Shown: positions 1 through 12,343 of the stretch, piece by piece
Layout: every line of letters begins with the position of its first letter
Numbering within the stretch: position 1 is the stretch's first letter
Assembly: GCF_001039355.2 (NCBI RefSeq)
Contig: NW_019775826.1
Coordinates: 57,713 to 108,632 of the forward strand
Direction: 5' to 3'
DNA length: 50,920 nt
Source of the DNA: Lingula anatina
Taxonomy: Eukaryota > Brachiopoda > Lingulata > Lingulida > Lingulidae
The notes under the pieces: generated by a model
Seen by the model: the letters and a program-made list of their open reading frames with translations, nothing else
Database searches by the model: none
What the model was told of the DNA's origin: nothing
Position numbers and translations under genes: made by a program

Positions 1-284
1 ATACTAAAAGCAACTTCTTATCCCTTTTGGCAAACATTATTGGTTCTTTGAGTGAAATTCAGGAAAATTTCAATTTAACCCCAGATGAAATCTTATCACA
101 ACCATTATGTCAAAACTCAAAAATTGAAAAAAATTAAAAAACTATTTTCCATAAAAGATGGTGTAAAAATGTTTTTGTTTTTTTTTACATCAATGATATT
201 ATTAATGACATTTGAACTCCCCTCTGTCTAGAGGAACTCAACAAAAAATCAACCTTAACACTAACTTTCTGGGCTAATTCAGCA

Positions 285-600
285 TGTTAAATACTTGTTG
301 CTAGGGTAATATGCTGCCTAGCAACTGTTGCAATGGTTTACTTGGGTTTTTAATGTCTTAAAATAGTATAGTGATAGTTCTGATGGTTTGAAACATTATT
401 AAAAGCCTTTTTAAATCATTTAAACTGAACAAGAAAGGTCCAATTAGCTTGTTACTAAGGTAAATCACTTCCTTAGCAACGGTTGCTAAGCAACGCTTTG
501 AAATTTTGGGCACTGCCCTTGAAAATGATCAGCATAGTCCAAAGAACATTTGTGCCAAGTTTCATGCTTTTTCCACCTTTTGAGCAATTTTTGCACCAGT
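285..600. repeat. Putative interspersed repeat with GTTGCTA / TAGCAAC motifs
   Basis: The block contains repeated short inverted motifs (TTGTTGCTAGGG, CCTAGCAACTG, CCTTAGCAACGG, GTTGCTAAGCAAC), then a phrase resembling 'tgccaagtttcatgctttttccacc', which I associate with dispersed repeats of marine invertebrates. No boundaries or target-site duplications are clear. Copy number elsewhere in the genome would settle it. Confidence 0.35.
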
Positions 601-676
601 CATCTAGACTATAAGTGCTACAGAAGGCACTTGGCAAATCACTGCTAAAAAGAAAAAAAGGAATTCAGAGGTACTT

Positions 677-679
<3 letters not shown>

Positions 680-733
<54 letters not shown>

Positions 734-760
734 GTATGTGTGAGAGAGAGAGAGAGAGAG
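680..760. repeat. (TG)n followed by (GA)n microsatellite
   Basis: An almost pure TG run from about 680 to 740 passes directly into a GA run at 742-760. Open frames across it on both strands are low-complexity artefacts. Confidence 0.95.
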
Positions 761-920
761 TATGTGTGTACCAATGTGTATGTGTGTGCATGTGATTGCA
801 TGTGGGTGTTTGAATGCCAAAACATTATTGTGGGCAGAGGGTTAGGCTTCATTCACATGCAATGTCTATTTTCTAAATTCTATTTTCTATTCGCGGTATG
901 TCTTATGATCACGGTCTGTG

Positions 921-1027
921 CCCTGAATATCCCGCAGCGTAATTACTGGTAGCGCGAGCCAGTTACTATAAGTTACTATAAGTAACTGGCTCGCGCTGCC
1001 AGTAATTACGCGGCGGGATATTCAGGG
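921..1027. repeat. 107-bp near-perfect palindrome (hairpin or MITE-like element)
   Basis: The left arm starts CCCTGAATATCCCGC and the right arm ends GCGGGATATTCAGGG. The arms are about 47 bp and differ at roughly two positions, with a short centre made of repeated AGTTACTATA units. The arms are GC-richer than the surroundings. The element could form a long cruciform or hairpin. It may be a foldback transposon, a MITE, or a palindromic insertion. Confidence 0.85.
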
Positions 1028-2015
1028 AGATCTACACACCTATGTAAAACACATAAATCAAATACTTGAAAAACTATGTTCATTCAAAATGACCGTGTAC
1101 TTGTTGGATACCTTCTTCTAGTTAAATGCCTATTAGCAACAGGTGATTGATAACGCAAGGACTTCAGCCTGACGTAAGGGTCACCAGCCGGTTAGATTTC
1201 GACACGAGTTCCAAATGTCAGAGTGGACATTGTCCATTATGAGCCATTCACATAAGATACAAGTTAGATAGTGGCTGGAATCATCTAGTTGTTAGCTGAG
1301 GTAATGTGTTCACACACTGATGACAGTGTTGATTGCAATATATTATCACGGATAAAAAAAGTTGATTACACAATGACACGCTGTGGTCAAATCACAATAA
1401 GAGACAGAAACTGATTCCCAACATTATATCAAACAACCTCTTACGAAGCCTCTGAAGTAGGTCTTGTGTGAATGAATCCTAGATTTTTGTCTCACAAGTG
1501 CATACCTGTGAAAATGTTGACGCTAATGGAGGTGACAGGTGGATAGGGGTTGTTATTTACTGATGCCACACTGTCACCTGTATTAACTGCTGTGTACACT
1601 AGCTGGGGTAGATGTTTTCTATTAAATAAACAGCCAATTAATAGTCTGACTGAGGCAGCTTACTTAGTAGCATGTCTTTAAAAGCAGACTATATGTGATT
1701 ATAGTTCAAAGTTTCTCCACAATGGTGTTGAGATAGACAAAAGAGGGATATAAATGGCTTGATATAAGACATTGGGGCAGATTGGATAAAATGTGTCGCA
1801 GGTGTAAAAGAAAATTTTTTGAGGATACAAGTCCCTTCAATTAATCAAATAACACTTTGCACATCCCATGGAGGCCATGACAACTGCAGAATTGGGTGGG
1901 AGTATGGGTTGGACATCTGAAATAGTTCACAGATGAGTTGGAAGTAAAAATATTCTCCTCCCTTCATCAGGACATTTTGGGAAACAGTAAATTACGGAAA
2001 GTGCAGAAGTTGCCT

Positions 2016-2042
2016 ACTCTCTCTCTCTCTCTCTCTCTCTCT
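2016..2042. repeat. (CT)n microsatellite
   Basis: A run of about thirteen CT dinucleotides in formin intron sequence. Confidence 0.95.
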
Positions 2043-2216
2043 ACTCACACTTGCTTGCACACACTTGCATACACAATTGTTTTAAATCATTTTCCAATTA
2101 TCTTCAGACTTCATCTTTGGAACAGTTTACTTGAACTCAGGCTTATATTTTTCTGAGGCCTACTAGTTCAGGAGGCAAATGGGCTGTAAAAGTTAAACAT
2201 ACAGACTATGAAAGGC

Positions 2217-2370
2217 CGCATTCAGAACAGTGGTCTAACTAGTCTATGTATCAAAATGGCAACCCACTAAAAAGCTTGCTGTCTAATCCGCTAATAGACA
2301 CTGAACAGATTCCCCCTGGGGAAGTTTTCTAGTGGACCCTCAGACTAGTTAATCCACTTTTCTGAATCCG
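2217..2370. mobile_element. MITE-like element with about 30-bp inverted termini
   Basis: The left end reads CGCATTCAGAACAGTGGTCT and continues to AACTAGTCTATG. The reverse complement of the right end reads CGGATTCAGAAAAGTGGATT and continues to AACTAGTCTGAG, about 80% identical over 30 bp. The interior (~90 bp) has no coding capacity. It lies 33 bp downstream of the shared formin exon on the minus strand. No target-site duplication is clear. Confidence 0.55.
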
Positions 2371-2402
2371 ACAAAAGGCTTTATCAGAGAACTGATCCTT
2401 AC

Positions 2403-2579
2403 CAGCATCTGCTCGAACTTTTCATTGACCTCATCGTCGGTGAGACTGTTGATCATTTGCTGCATGTACAGCAAGTCGCCATTGTCAGCGCCTAGTTCTC
2501 CAACATTTGGAGGCTTGTATGTGGCACCCTTGGATTTCTCTTTCTTCTCCTTATTGCGATAAGGATTGAACTTCTCCAG
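2403..2579 (-). CDS. DIAPH: Shared second coding exon of the diaphanous-like formin
   Basis: A 177-base phase 0-0 exon. It encodes a Lys-rich start (EKKEKSKG), then YKPPNVGELG, a short hydrophobic stretch LLYMQQMINSL, and DDEVNEKFEQML at the end. The last motif is the most family-specific part: human DIAPH1 has DEQVLVLFEQMLLDMNL at this position, recalled from memory. Confidence 0.75.
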
Positions 2580-3562
2580 CTTAAATAGAAATAAATATAG
2601 AATTATGTATGTATGACAAGTGATTATTTTAAAAAAGTTTTAACTATCTACACGTTTCATCAATATCTATCTGTAAAACAAAGGATGAGGTACTCATTAA
2701 TAAGATTTACTGCATTTTCGTCTAAATTCTGCAGACCATGCCAATGGCCACAACTTAAAATATGTTTTACTTAAAGCATGCAATTTTCTATCTTACACTA
2801 AAAATTGTATAAAAACACAGATCACCTGAAATTTAGGATAACAATGTCAAAATCAATCTAGCTTTTTCATCTTTACCCATGGTTTCCACTTGGGCATAAT
2901 TTGGGCATCCCTGCTGGGAAAAACTGAACCCTATTTTCCAACACACTGTAACTTGTTGCAGAAAAAATCACCCCTGCCCCAGTTAAAGCCCTAATGGAAA
3001 CCTTGTTAAAGATATCTTATCACCCACTTTTACAAAAATAATAAACCGTTTGTTTTTTTAAATGTATATATTATATGTGTAAAACAGTAAAGCTGCTACA
3101 TATACATATATATCAAATAGATTATATAATGCTTCAAACAGAGGCAGCATTTAAACGAATAACAGTAAGCTTAACACACAAATATGTGTGGTCTTACGAC
3201 AGCTAATATTTGGCTTCAATATATTATTAGCAATTTTCACGTCCAGACCTGCATAATATCTCAACAGTTAAGAAAGCCTATAACCACAATTAGTTCTCTG
3301 AAGCTGCACATAATATGTTACTTGATTCTCAAAACTACCACAAGGCAAGCAATTATCAAAGCAGGTTTTCCTGAGTGAAAGCAGCTTTTTTCCCCCCACT
3401 TTCAAATAAAGCCACACCCATTAGACTGTGCTCTAATTTTTCGTATCATCTATGTTTAACATCAAGTAAAACAGAGCCAAAGACTAATATAACTGCCTAA
3501 AACGGACTGTCACATAAACATACAACTTGAAATAGAGGATAAAACTGCATTCGACAAGATAC

Positions 3563-3593
<31 letters not shown>

Positions 3594-5539
3594 AGCTATA
3601 AAAGATCACAATGAAACATTCTTCCTCATCTCTAATTAAAGAAAATACATCACCAAAGCCAAGGAGACACTTCTCCGCATCTTGAACATTGTAGTGAAAT
3701 AAGGAACTATCTACAATCTTAAAACAACATCCTCGTCCTTGACAGACCAGCTCTTCTTACTACTAGTAAGTTAGCTCATGTCTCTGCTCTTTCTGCAAAT
3801 TAAATTGTCTCTAAAAATGACTGGAAATTGCAGATAGTGATGAAGGAACTGTGTTAACCCAGGAAAGGGTTCTGTCCCTAGAGACATTTTCCTTTCCCAT
3901 GGGGTAATTACTTCTTAAATAAGAAATGAGCTATAAAATTCTTTAAAATAATGGTCTCTTGATAATACATATAAATGCTGGTTTAAATGTTCTGAAAAGT
4001 GAGTTGGCTTAAAGTCAGAAATTGCATGATTTTCACAAGTAACAAAAAAGATTAAGTGAAATACCGGATTGAGTGAGGCATCTGAAATGATCAGGCAATT
4101 GCCGTAAATAGGTTTAGCTTTCAGAGGTGGCAGTAAGAAAATTAATACTTACTGTTTGTGTTTTATTTTTCAACTTCATTAAATTACAAGACTAAGGGCC
4201 CTGGATATGCTATTGTGCTGTTATTGTACTGTGTACTGCGGAGGCGAAACACGGGTGGAGTAATATTTCCCACTTCTTAAGACACTTGTCTTTAACAAGG
4301 CTAGAACAAGTGTTCGTTAACAACTGATTGGTTTTAAGTACTGATCATAACCACCTATAAACAGCCAAAACGTGGGTATATTGGGCTTACTCAAGTGCTA
4401 CGAGCATAACTAATAGATGTTAACCAAATCAATGCTTTGAGCCAATAAACTGAGGAAAATATCACCAAATCACATTTTCTTTTGCTGAGAGTGAATAACA
4501 TTTTGCAATCACTAGTACAAGTATGGCATTTCTAAAATCTGAATTCAAATCACACTCGACCTTTTATCCATCAGTGAACATCAATAGTCTCCTTAGTTGT
4601 CCTTAAAATAAGTCACTGCACAGAAAAAAATACTCCAATAATTGAGAGATCAATTAACTATTCAGCTTACAGTTACGTGTTCCTTCAGAGCATGTGGGAA
4701 GCATAATTTATTATTGATGTGATTATACATTGTTCATAGACGTCTTTAAAAGAAATCTATTTGTGTGTATTTAACAGTATGTGTGTGTGACATGCGGGTG
4801 TGAGAGGAAGTAAAAGAAAAAAAATTGACTCAAAGTTGAAAATTTTTCATGAATATGTGATGTTTATGTATATTTTACCTGCTGTATTTGAATCAATGTC
4901 TTATGATGTGTGTATGCTTGAGAGCTTATCCAAGTGCACGAGTATTCTTATGCAAGTGCCTACTACATTTTGAAGATACTGGCACTAATCACTGTTTATC
5001 AAGGCACTGAAATCTTTATCGAGAAATTACATTTGGTGCTGTATAAATGTGATTCTATATAAGGGTGTATGAGTTCATCAAAACACCCACCTCATGTGCA
5101 TATCAATTTGCCGTATGTTAATGGACTGAAGGATGCCCAACTAATCACTACTACAAATGTTGCCAAAAAACAAAACACATAAACAGTTGCCAATGGGGAA
5201 AAAAGACATGAATACAAAAATACTCCACCATAATACAACCAGCTCAAGGGGAATTCTTCCACTGCAAAATAGCATGTATATCTGATCTGCCACTTTCGAC
5301 ACTAGTCAAAGTCAATGGCCAACCTAAACAGGCACCAAGCTAGTAAAATAGTTTAAATTTTATGTAATACTAGCCCACTTTTAGACCTTGATTGCCTGAA
5401 GGGCTAGGAACCTTAAAGTTTTTGGCATAGATTGCATCTGTAACACTCCAATTAGCAATAAATAAGGACAAATTGTCATGAGCTTTCAATTTATTTCACT
5501 TTATCAATCAGTGCTGACTGTGAAACTATGGCAACTACT

Positions 5540-5585
<46 letters not shown>

Positions 5586-8500
5586 GACAACAGGAGCAGG
5601 TCTGCCTGATAATGTTTGTTAATCCAGGCTGTTTTCTTTATCTTGTTGGCTTGTTGCCTGGTGATAAATACTGTAAAGTGAGGTTTCACTCTGCCTAACT
5701 GAATCATCTACTTCCTACACACACTGTCGACAAGTTGCAGGATAAAGGTGCAGTTACACAAGGCCAATTCAGAACGGTCAAATTGCAGAATGAGACTTAC
5801 ACCCCATTTCCATAGATTTTTAGATCGATCTATCCCTGTGGGGAGTCTCACTAGATTACTGTCAGCTTGGCCGGCTTAAGCGGCTGTCTCGCCTACTAAA
5901 AGCTGTAAGGGGGTAATTAACTAAGGTGCCCGCTCGGCTGACTGCAATTTAGTGTGAACCCCTAGGGAGTTAGGTCGATCTAAATTTTAATCTCTAGATC
6001 GATCTAAATCTCTGGGAAAACACCCTTATTTCATACAAGGTCCGGTTGGATTAGTATGAATAAATTTCTTTAGAATGAGGGAACATTCGCAAAAGACCCA
6101 GCTACATTGGTCTGATTGTTTCTGAACAAGAATATTTTTGCACCAGGCTCATCAAGACTGTTCTCACCATGTTGCAGGATGAGGCCACGTTCACACTAGG
6201 CCTAGTTGGATTGTATGCACTCCATGGCTTACACAGTGCTGTTGCATTTACTTAAGACATAGAGGTCATCGATTCAAGCATGATAAAGAGTTTACTCCCA
6301 CAGTTTGATTACAACAGAACTGTCACCTGTAAGAGAACTCATCTTTTGGACTTTATTTTATAACTCCTAAATCTTTATTATCCAAGTGTTTCTGTATATC
6401 AAGTGGGTTGAGAAATTTAACCTTTAAAACATACAAAATCTGAGTTGTTATCTATTCTTTCAGTTTCTTTAAAGGGCTATGTGACAAATGTGACACATAT
6501 GTGATATGGGCTGTGGCTGAGAGACCCTTCCCCCTCCCTCCTAACCTTTTCTGTCTACAAAAGGTTAGACAGTCAGGTAAGGTGAATCCTATAACATTGC
6601 AGAAGCCATCACTACCTTGTAGTTCTTTGCCAAAAATAGTTGTCTGGCTGCCATAACCCTCTCCTATTTTTTAATATTCCTCCTTACCATGCCGCCGACT
6701 GAACATATTGAAATACAATGAGTGCTCGGCTGAATTCCACTTTTTGCTAAAATAATTTATAGTAGTCTTATTGGAATACCATTTCAGCCAAATATCTGAA
6801 TAATTTTAGCCAAACTGATACATCTCACTACAATGACAATATTTTACATTCTGCATCTATGTAGACAGATTGCTAGATGCAATTTATATTTTTTACCATC
6901 AGATTTTTGAGAAACATGTTTAGCACCTGGCTAAAATTAAAAATGCTTACTAGTAATCTCTTCCCATAGGTATATATATTCATAGCAACCTTTCCTTTGT
7001 AGATAGTCATCAGTTTAAGAAGTGCCAAGCTGTCATATTAATGACCACTATCCCAACTAATATTTGAATTTCCATTTCTATGTTAATGTGCCAGCCTTTT
7101 CATTAATCCATTGCTTTTGACATTATACATTTATGTAACATGATAAAACCACTGAACATATTTTTGGTGATCAACGCCACATGCATCAATCCTCATCATA
7201 ACTTAAGACTATAATAAATGATTGTAGAACTTCCAATCAATAATAACAGAAAGAATAGTTATAACCTATTCTGACACATCAAACTTCAAATGTACGAGTA
7301 TAGGAATGTTGTTTACATGTTTCAAATAAAAATTGAATCAAATCAGACCAAAACTAAGCTTAAACTAGAGGATGTTTTAAAACTATTAAGTATTGGTTTT
7401 CACTTGGCTACTTATTTCAGGAAGACTGAAGACCAGAAAGTTCTAATGAACAGACACAATTTTCTGGTCAGTGTTTTGGGAGAAGAAATACCGATCTGAT
7501 ACAAAAAGCAATTACAAAAGGACCTCTGTGGATATAATATAAATCATGGCCACAATGTGTATAATGTGACAGTTATTGCATGTTTCCCCTTGTTCATATA
7601 GGAAAAGCAATATTTTAGCAACTTCTAATAAATACAATGTTCTTAACACTGTTGGCTTTTATAGCCTATCAAAAATGACATTTCATAATTCATGTAGTAA
7701 TATTATACAATATTTTGCTGCCAAAAAAAGTCTTACCTGAGCTTTCCGCTTGAAAGACTGATAGAATAACCGAGGCATTTTTAACTCGCCTTCACCATCC
7801 ACTGCTTTACTTTAATATCCCAATAAATTTCAAATTCAACCAATATTTCAGTGTCCAGTATACACATTCCATTGCCTTATTTCAAAAACAGCACAGTGAG
7901 TTTTCTTACAATAATTTCAGCATACTGTGTATACTCATGTCTCCAAAAGTGGGACGTATTAGACACCAAGTCATACTGATCAGGTGTCCTATGAGTAATT
8001 AATACCAGTGGCAGGTAATGAATACAAATGCTGGGTGTGAGTGTGCAGGACAACTGGAACCACTGCTATCTGTCTGACTCATCAAAACAGAAGATCAGAT
8101 TGAACGGTTACAGTAAACTGGTATGCCAGCCCTGCATTCTACTATCTTGTATAATAATTAATATCGAATGAATTTAACGAGTTACATACTTTAATATCTA
8201 GCTCATATTATTTAATATCATGTAAAAGGTGTATTTTTCTTGTATTCTTGCATTTCAATTCAAAATGTGCTTGGAACAAACCATGCTGGAAAAAAATCAA
8301 CGATTTGTAAACAAGTGAAATTCATTGTCTACACAAACTTGGATTCAAGCAACACAGAAAATCTAGATTTTAAAACAATACATGCTGCATTATGAACATT
8401 TACTAAAATCTCTGTAGGAAAATCCAGCACTGAAAAACATCTGTGCACATTCAGGAGAGGATTATAGACAACAACTATACTCAAATCAGTTTTTTTTTAA

Positions 8501-10238
8501 GCTCTTACCACAGAAAGCAGATCCATTGCATACTATCGGATCCCCTTCCTTAGTTTGCAATCACTCTATCATTCCCTGCGTTTGTCAGTCAGCAAAATGA
8601 GCATCAGACAAAATCAAGGAGGAAGTGCATGAGGAAGGAAATTGCAACCAATTCAAGTGTCAGGTTTTAAAATTAGGACTAAAACAATATTTGTTAAAAT
8701 AAGTCTGAACAAGGCTTATGCTTTTAGCAGCAAAATCGTTTTTTTACAAGCAATGAATCTGCAAACTATGAATTTTATGGATCCTTAAATATACAGTGTC
8801 AGTTTTGACAGAGCCGAATACAAACAAGGATGTCACCTATCTTCACACATGCCTACTGAGGATTACATACATTTACATATCAACTGGAACCAAGCCACAG
8901 TGATTTATGAAAGTGGACAAACTAGTACTAATATACATTTACATTTGGCTTACTGGTACGATCCTGTTGCGAACCAAGAGCAGCTCCATTTGTGAGTTAA
9001 AAGAATAAATTTTCTGACTTAATACATTACTAATTTTGAGAGCACGAAAAGCAAACAGAAGTATTTATAATATCCTTCTTGGTTTGTATCTTTATACACA
9101 ATGGCTGAGAACCAAAATCCGCAGAGAACCAGGATCGAACCAGATTTTTTGGACAAGTGTAAACACATCTTATACTGCATACTAAATAAGGTGAGGTCAC
9201 AAAGAGGTACAAAAATTGCTGCTGGATATAAGGTAAACATTCTGAAAAATAAGCATGTTAAGTACACTGATACATATACTACAAGAGGCAACAACACCAA
9301 TAAGCACAATACTAGTAGTAAAGTTGAGATACCATGCCCTCGCACTTACCATTGCTGCTGTTTTACCCATATCAAACTGTAAAACAGTTCACACATGTTC
9401 ACAGTGAAAGACATTTTTGTATCAATGACATTTACTCAAATAATGAAATAAATGAACCCAAGCTTCCTGAAATAATTTACATGTGAAACTTAATGATGTC
9501 TATGCTATAAACCGACTTCATCACATCTTAAGAATAATTATGCTAACAATCATTCCTTACAAATTAAGTATTATTCACTTTAAATAACTACAGGAAATTA
9601 ATTTTATCAATATCTTTTAATTCAAAGTGATCTGACCTCCTCCTACAATAAATGCTATAACCAGAAATCTAATATCAATTATATTTTGTTCAACACCCCC
9701 CCCCCCCCCCACACACACACACTTTTTCATATCTGAAAATTTGGTCAAGTACTTCTGAGTAATCAAACTGAAATGCTGATGTCCAATCAGTAAAACATTT
9801 GTTCAAAAACAAAGTAATATTTTCTTTCTTAAGTTAAGCATTCATTTTTATGACTTAGAACAATAACTGACCATCTCACTTTAAAAGTACTGGGCCCTGC
9901 AATGCGCTTTCGAGATACGGGGCCCTGGTAAACTTAAGTTCAATATATTGCCAATGGCTAAATTGTCAAAGATGATAAGCACCAGAGTAAAGATACATTT
10001 TGTGTGCACGTGTTGTGTATGCATGTGTGTGCATGAGAAAGAGACAGAAATTGGGTCAATAACAGAAATTTACTTTTATGACTCATCGCCCAAAACTAGA
10101 ATCGGTCGCACTCTGTTTATTTCATTCAAAAATAAAGCAACGTTAGATCTTACGTAAAAAGTAAAGTATGTTTTCAAACGTATTTGATAATATACTTACA
10201 AAGCTACTCCGCTTCTCTCTGTCTTTTCTATAATCCAT
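2403..10238 (-). CDS. DIAPH: Diaphanous-related formin, 5' part only (partial)
   Basis: Formins of this family nucleate and elongate actin filaments under Rho GTPase control. Only the N-terminal tip is in the window. Seen: a first coding exon at 10238-10200 encoding MDYRKDREKRSSF, ending in donor GTAAGT, and a shared exon at 2579-2403 (59 codons) with acceptor TTTAAG and donor GTAAGG. The shared exon starts LEKFNPYRNKEKKEK and ends TDDEVNEKFEQML. Family knowledge: this basic stretch followed by an acidic-hydrophobic DEQV..FEQML motif is how vertebrate DIAPH proteins run into their GTPase-binding domain. The next exon, expected to continue DMN(L), is not recognisable in 1-2402, so the FH1/FH2 domains lie left of the window. 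A second first exon lies at 7778-7737. The identification rests on about 70 residues; the head-to-head TDRD3 neighbour supports it, as in human DIAPH3-TDRD3. Confidence 0.75.
3563..3590. repeat. A tract
   Basis: Twenty-eight consecutive A residues in intron sequence; a retroposon tail or a simple repeat. Confidence 0.9.
5545..5580. repeat. A tract
   Basis: About 36 consecutive A residues; a candidate 3' tail of a plus-strand retroposed insertion whose body I could not define. Confidence 0.9.
5790..6026. mobile_element. Degenerate MITE with TAGATCGATCTA-containing inverted ends
   Basis: The left end carries ACCCCATTTCCATAGATTTT followed by TAGATCGATCTA. The reverse complement of the right end reads GGGTGTTTTCCCAGAGATTT followed by AGATCGATCTA. 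The inverted termini are about 35 bp and degenerate; the GATC motif recurs near 5973 and 5998. The CCCATTTCCATAGAT phrase resembles the ends of the element at 46326-46567, so the two may be distant relatives. No coding capacity. Confidence 0.5.
7737..7778 (-). CDS. DIAPH: Alternative first coding exon of the diaphanous-like formin
   Basis: On the minus strand an ATG at 7778 opens MPRLFYQSFKRKAQ and runs into a GTAAGA donor after 42 bases, phase 0, matching the acceptor phase of the shared exon at 2579. The same reading frame extends upstream for seven codons to a TAA, and no acceptor there would preserve the frame from the 10238-10200 exon. It therefore looks like an alternative promoter and first exon rather than a cassette exon. 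Its product is basic (KRK) like the other start. This is inference from splice phase; no transcript evidence is available. Confidence 0.5.
7779..10199 (-). other. Formin intron 1 sequence
   Basis: Intron between the distal first exon and the alternative first exon. It contains a C tract running into (AC)n at 9696-9722. Overlapping open frames of up to 108 residues at 9019-9382 on both strands have no recognisable domain and read like chance frames in AT-rich DNA. Confidence 0.6.
9696..9722. repeat. Poly-C tract followed by (AC)n
   Basis: About fifteen C residues followed by six AC units. Confidence 0.95.
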
Positions 10239-10782
10239 CTTGTCAATGTGAACCAGACGGTATTGTTGTTATTTCAACAGTAGTTATATCTAAGACAGTG
10301 CCACTGCAGGCGACTGTTATTTTTCAATGATCCGCAGGTGTGGTCGGCAATCTTACTTTTCCCGTTCGCTGATCTCAAAATATATTCAACTGAACAAAAT
10401 AATTTTACAGTCTCGAGGGTCACAATATGTGTCTTCCATAAAATCATACCCAAACACAAGAAAAGTTCAAATTTGTGTAAACGTCCGCTTCGAACTTCCA
10501 GTATTCCGCCATGTTTGATTTTACACCCAAAATAATCTAGCCAATCAGAAAAGTTTTAACATATCCTCAACTTCCTGTCACATGCAGAAAGAAATATGCT
10601 GTTTGTTCTTTTCTTTTGGAGCAATTAAAGTAAAAGATTGCTGTAAGCAAAGCACTGAGCAATATGAACCCAATTAATATGCCTGCTTGCTATGATACTG
10701 ACATAAAAAATAAATTTTAAGCAAAGTTCTCGGTGTTTTAATTTCATAAGCCAATCAAAACCTTTGTAACAATTTCTCCATC
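10239..10782. promoter_or_regulatory. Head-to-head promoter region between the formin and TDRD3
   Basis: The two start codons are 544 bp apart on opposite strands. Motifs seen: CCAATCA boxes at 10541-10547 and 10751-10757, an ETS-like ACTTCCTG near 10570, and CCGCCAT/ATGGCGG elements near 10506 and overlapping the TDRD3 start at 10783, which resemble YY1 sites. There is no TATA box at a convincing distance. This motif set is typical of broad, bidirectional housekeeping promoters. Function is inferred. Confidence 0.6.
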
Positions 10783-12304
10783 ATGGCGGATGCTGAGTTG
10801 AAGAAGCGTGGTTGGTGGGTATCAAAATGCCATTGAATTAATTGATCGTATGCATTATTTTCTGATAAAATTTAGTAGCAGTTTAGGTTTGCTATAGAGA
10901 TTGTATGTGGAAAGAATTGAGACACACAATGTAATTTTCATGGAGAATTCACACTTAAGTAGCGGTGTGACTGTCACAGATCCCCGTCACCGTTGGCATG
11001 TCATTATTCTTCTTTCACATTTCCTACTTTAAGTTTGACTAATATTATAAACCCCACATCAATCCTCTATGCCCGAACTGCAATACTCTGAGCCTGTTTG
11101 TTAGAAATATGACGAAGATAAATGAAAAAGACCACTTGACTCGCTAAAATTTTAATGCGAATTAGTCTGTCAACTTGTCATTTGGGTCAGCTGATTATGT
11201 TCCCAAATCTAGATCAAGGTTGTTTAGAAGCAACAGTCTCTGCGTCATGCATTTATATAATTTCATCATTCTGATGATTTGTGGTTTATTAGCCTCTCAA
11301 TGAAATGGATAAACACAAGCAAATGCTTTTCTCAACAGTTTCCACCTTGGGTAAATATATAATTTAGTTAAATGCAGCTTGCCATGTCCAACATTTGTCA
11401 CTTGATGCTGGGCACAAAGGTGCCTATGAGTCAACTTTGCCTTTGAAGCAAATGTTTAGCATATGCAGAGTTGCATCTCTTCCATCTTTTTCTTTTGCGC
11501 TCCTTACAGCCCATTCAGCGAATGTTTAAATCCTTGCATGGCACTAATATTAGTGTCTGTCAAATTGTAGTAATTGAAATGTAGCTTGTATTTGAATTGT
11601 AGTTCACTCATGAAAGACAAGGAAAGCATGCTTGTCTTCAGTCTTGACATGTGTACATATATAGTAGAGGATATATGCATTCGTTCCTTTTCTTAAAAAA
11701 TGCAACTACTTGAAAATAACTGTGTTGAATCTTTGTAGGTATTTGTCACCAGAAGGTATAGAGGAATGCACAGAGGATGGAAGGAGTGGTGCTGATGATA
11801 TCATCAAAATTGCAATGGATGTAAGTAGTTTAATGGTATAGGACTGTGTATACCGTGGCTTATATCTTACAATGTTTCCAAAAGACTTAATCTTCTCAAG
11901 AGTGCAGCAGAGTTGAACAATATATTATCATTCTCATTTTCTTATTGCTTTATTATACAGTTGGAATTGTAGATAATATGTTGACTGAAAGCAAAAGTAT
12001 ATTTATAATTTACAATTGTTTTGTTGTATAATTTGTTACTTTATTGATTAATGTCAATGACCTCTAAGATAACATCAATAGTTGCAACAATGCCAATATT
12101 CAACACTGTTGTCTAATTGATAATTTGTTTCCTTTTTTTCTGATTGCTCAGAAAATAAGTGAAAATAACATTGGTCAATATTATGTTTGTAATCTATGTC
12201 ATATATTATTTAAACCTCAAATCCACAAATATAAGATTATAAACTTTGCTGATTATTCAATGTACTGATTTATTTGTCACATAAAAAAGATGTAAATAAG
12301 TATG

Positions 12305-12343
<39 letters not shown>

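Larger units (their letters stand above)
1..2402. other. Formin intron sequence with repeats; no coding exon recognised
   Basis: Presumed intron of the minus-strand formin. It holds a repeat-like block with GTTGCTA/TAGCAAC inverted motifs (about 285-600), a TG/GA microsatellite (680-760), a 107-bp palindrome (921-1027), a CT tract (2016-2042) and a terminal-inverted-repeat element (2217-2370). The 82- and 90-residue open frames over the TG tract are translations of the microsatellite. Confidence 0.6.
2580..7736 (-). other. Formin intron between the alternative first exon and the shared exon
   Basis: About 5.2 kb of AT-rich intron. Contents seen: long A tracts (3563-3590 and 5545-5580, possible retroposon tails), a GATC-rich inverted-repeat element (about 5790-6026), and the phrase 'gttgcaggat.a.ggc' at about 5734 and again near 6172. 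No further exon with homology was recognised. Confidence 0.6.

Noticed and set aside
604-952. Open frames of 82 and 90 residues on both strands
   Set aside because: They are translations of the TG/GA microsatellite (His-Thr or Val-Cys repeats).
9019-9382. Overlapping frames of 108, 93 and 60 residues
   Set aside because: Both strands open at once in an AT-rich formin intron, no domain recognised, no splice or codon evidence.
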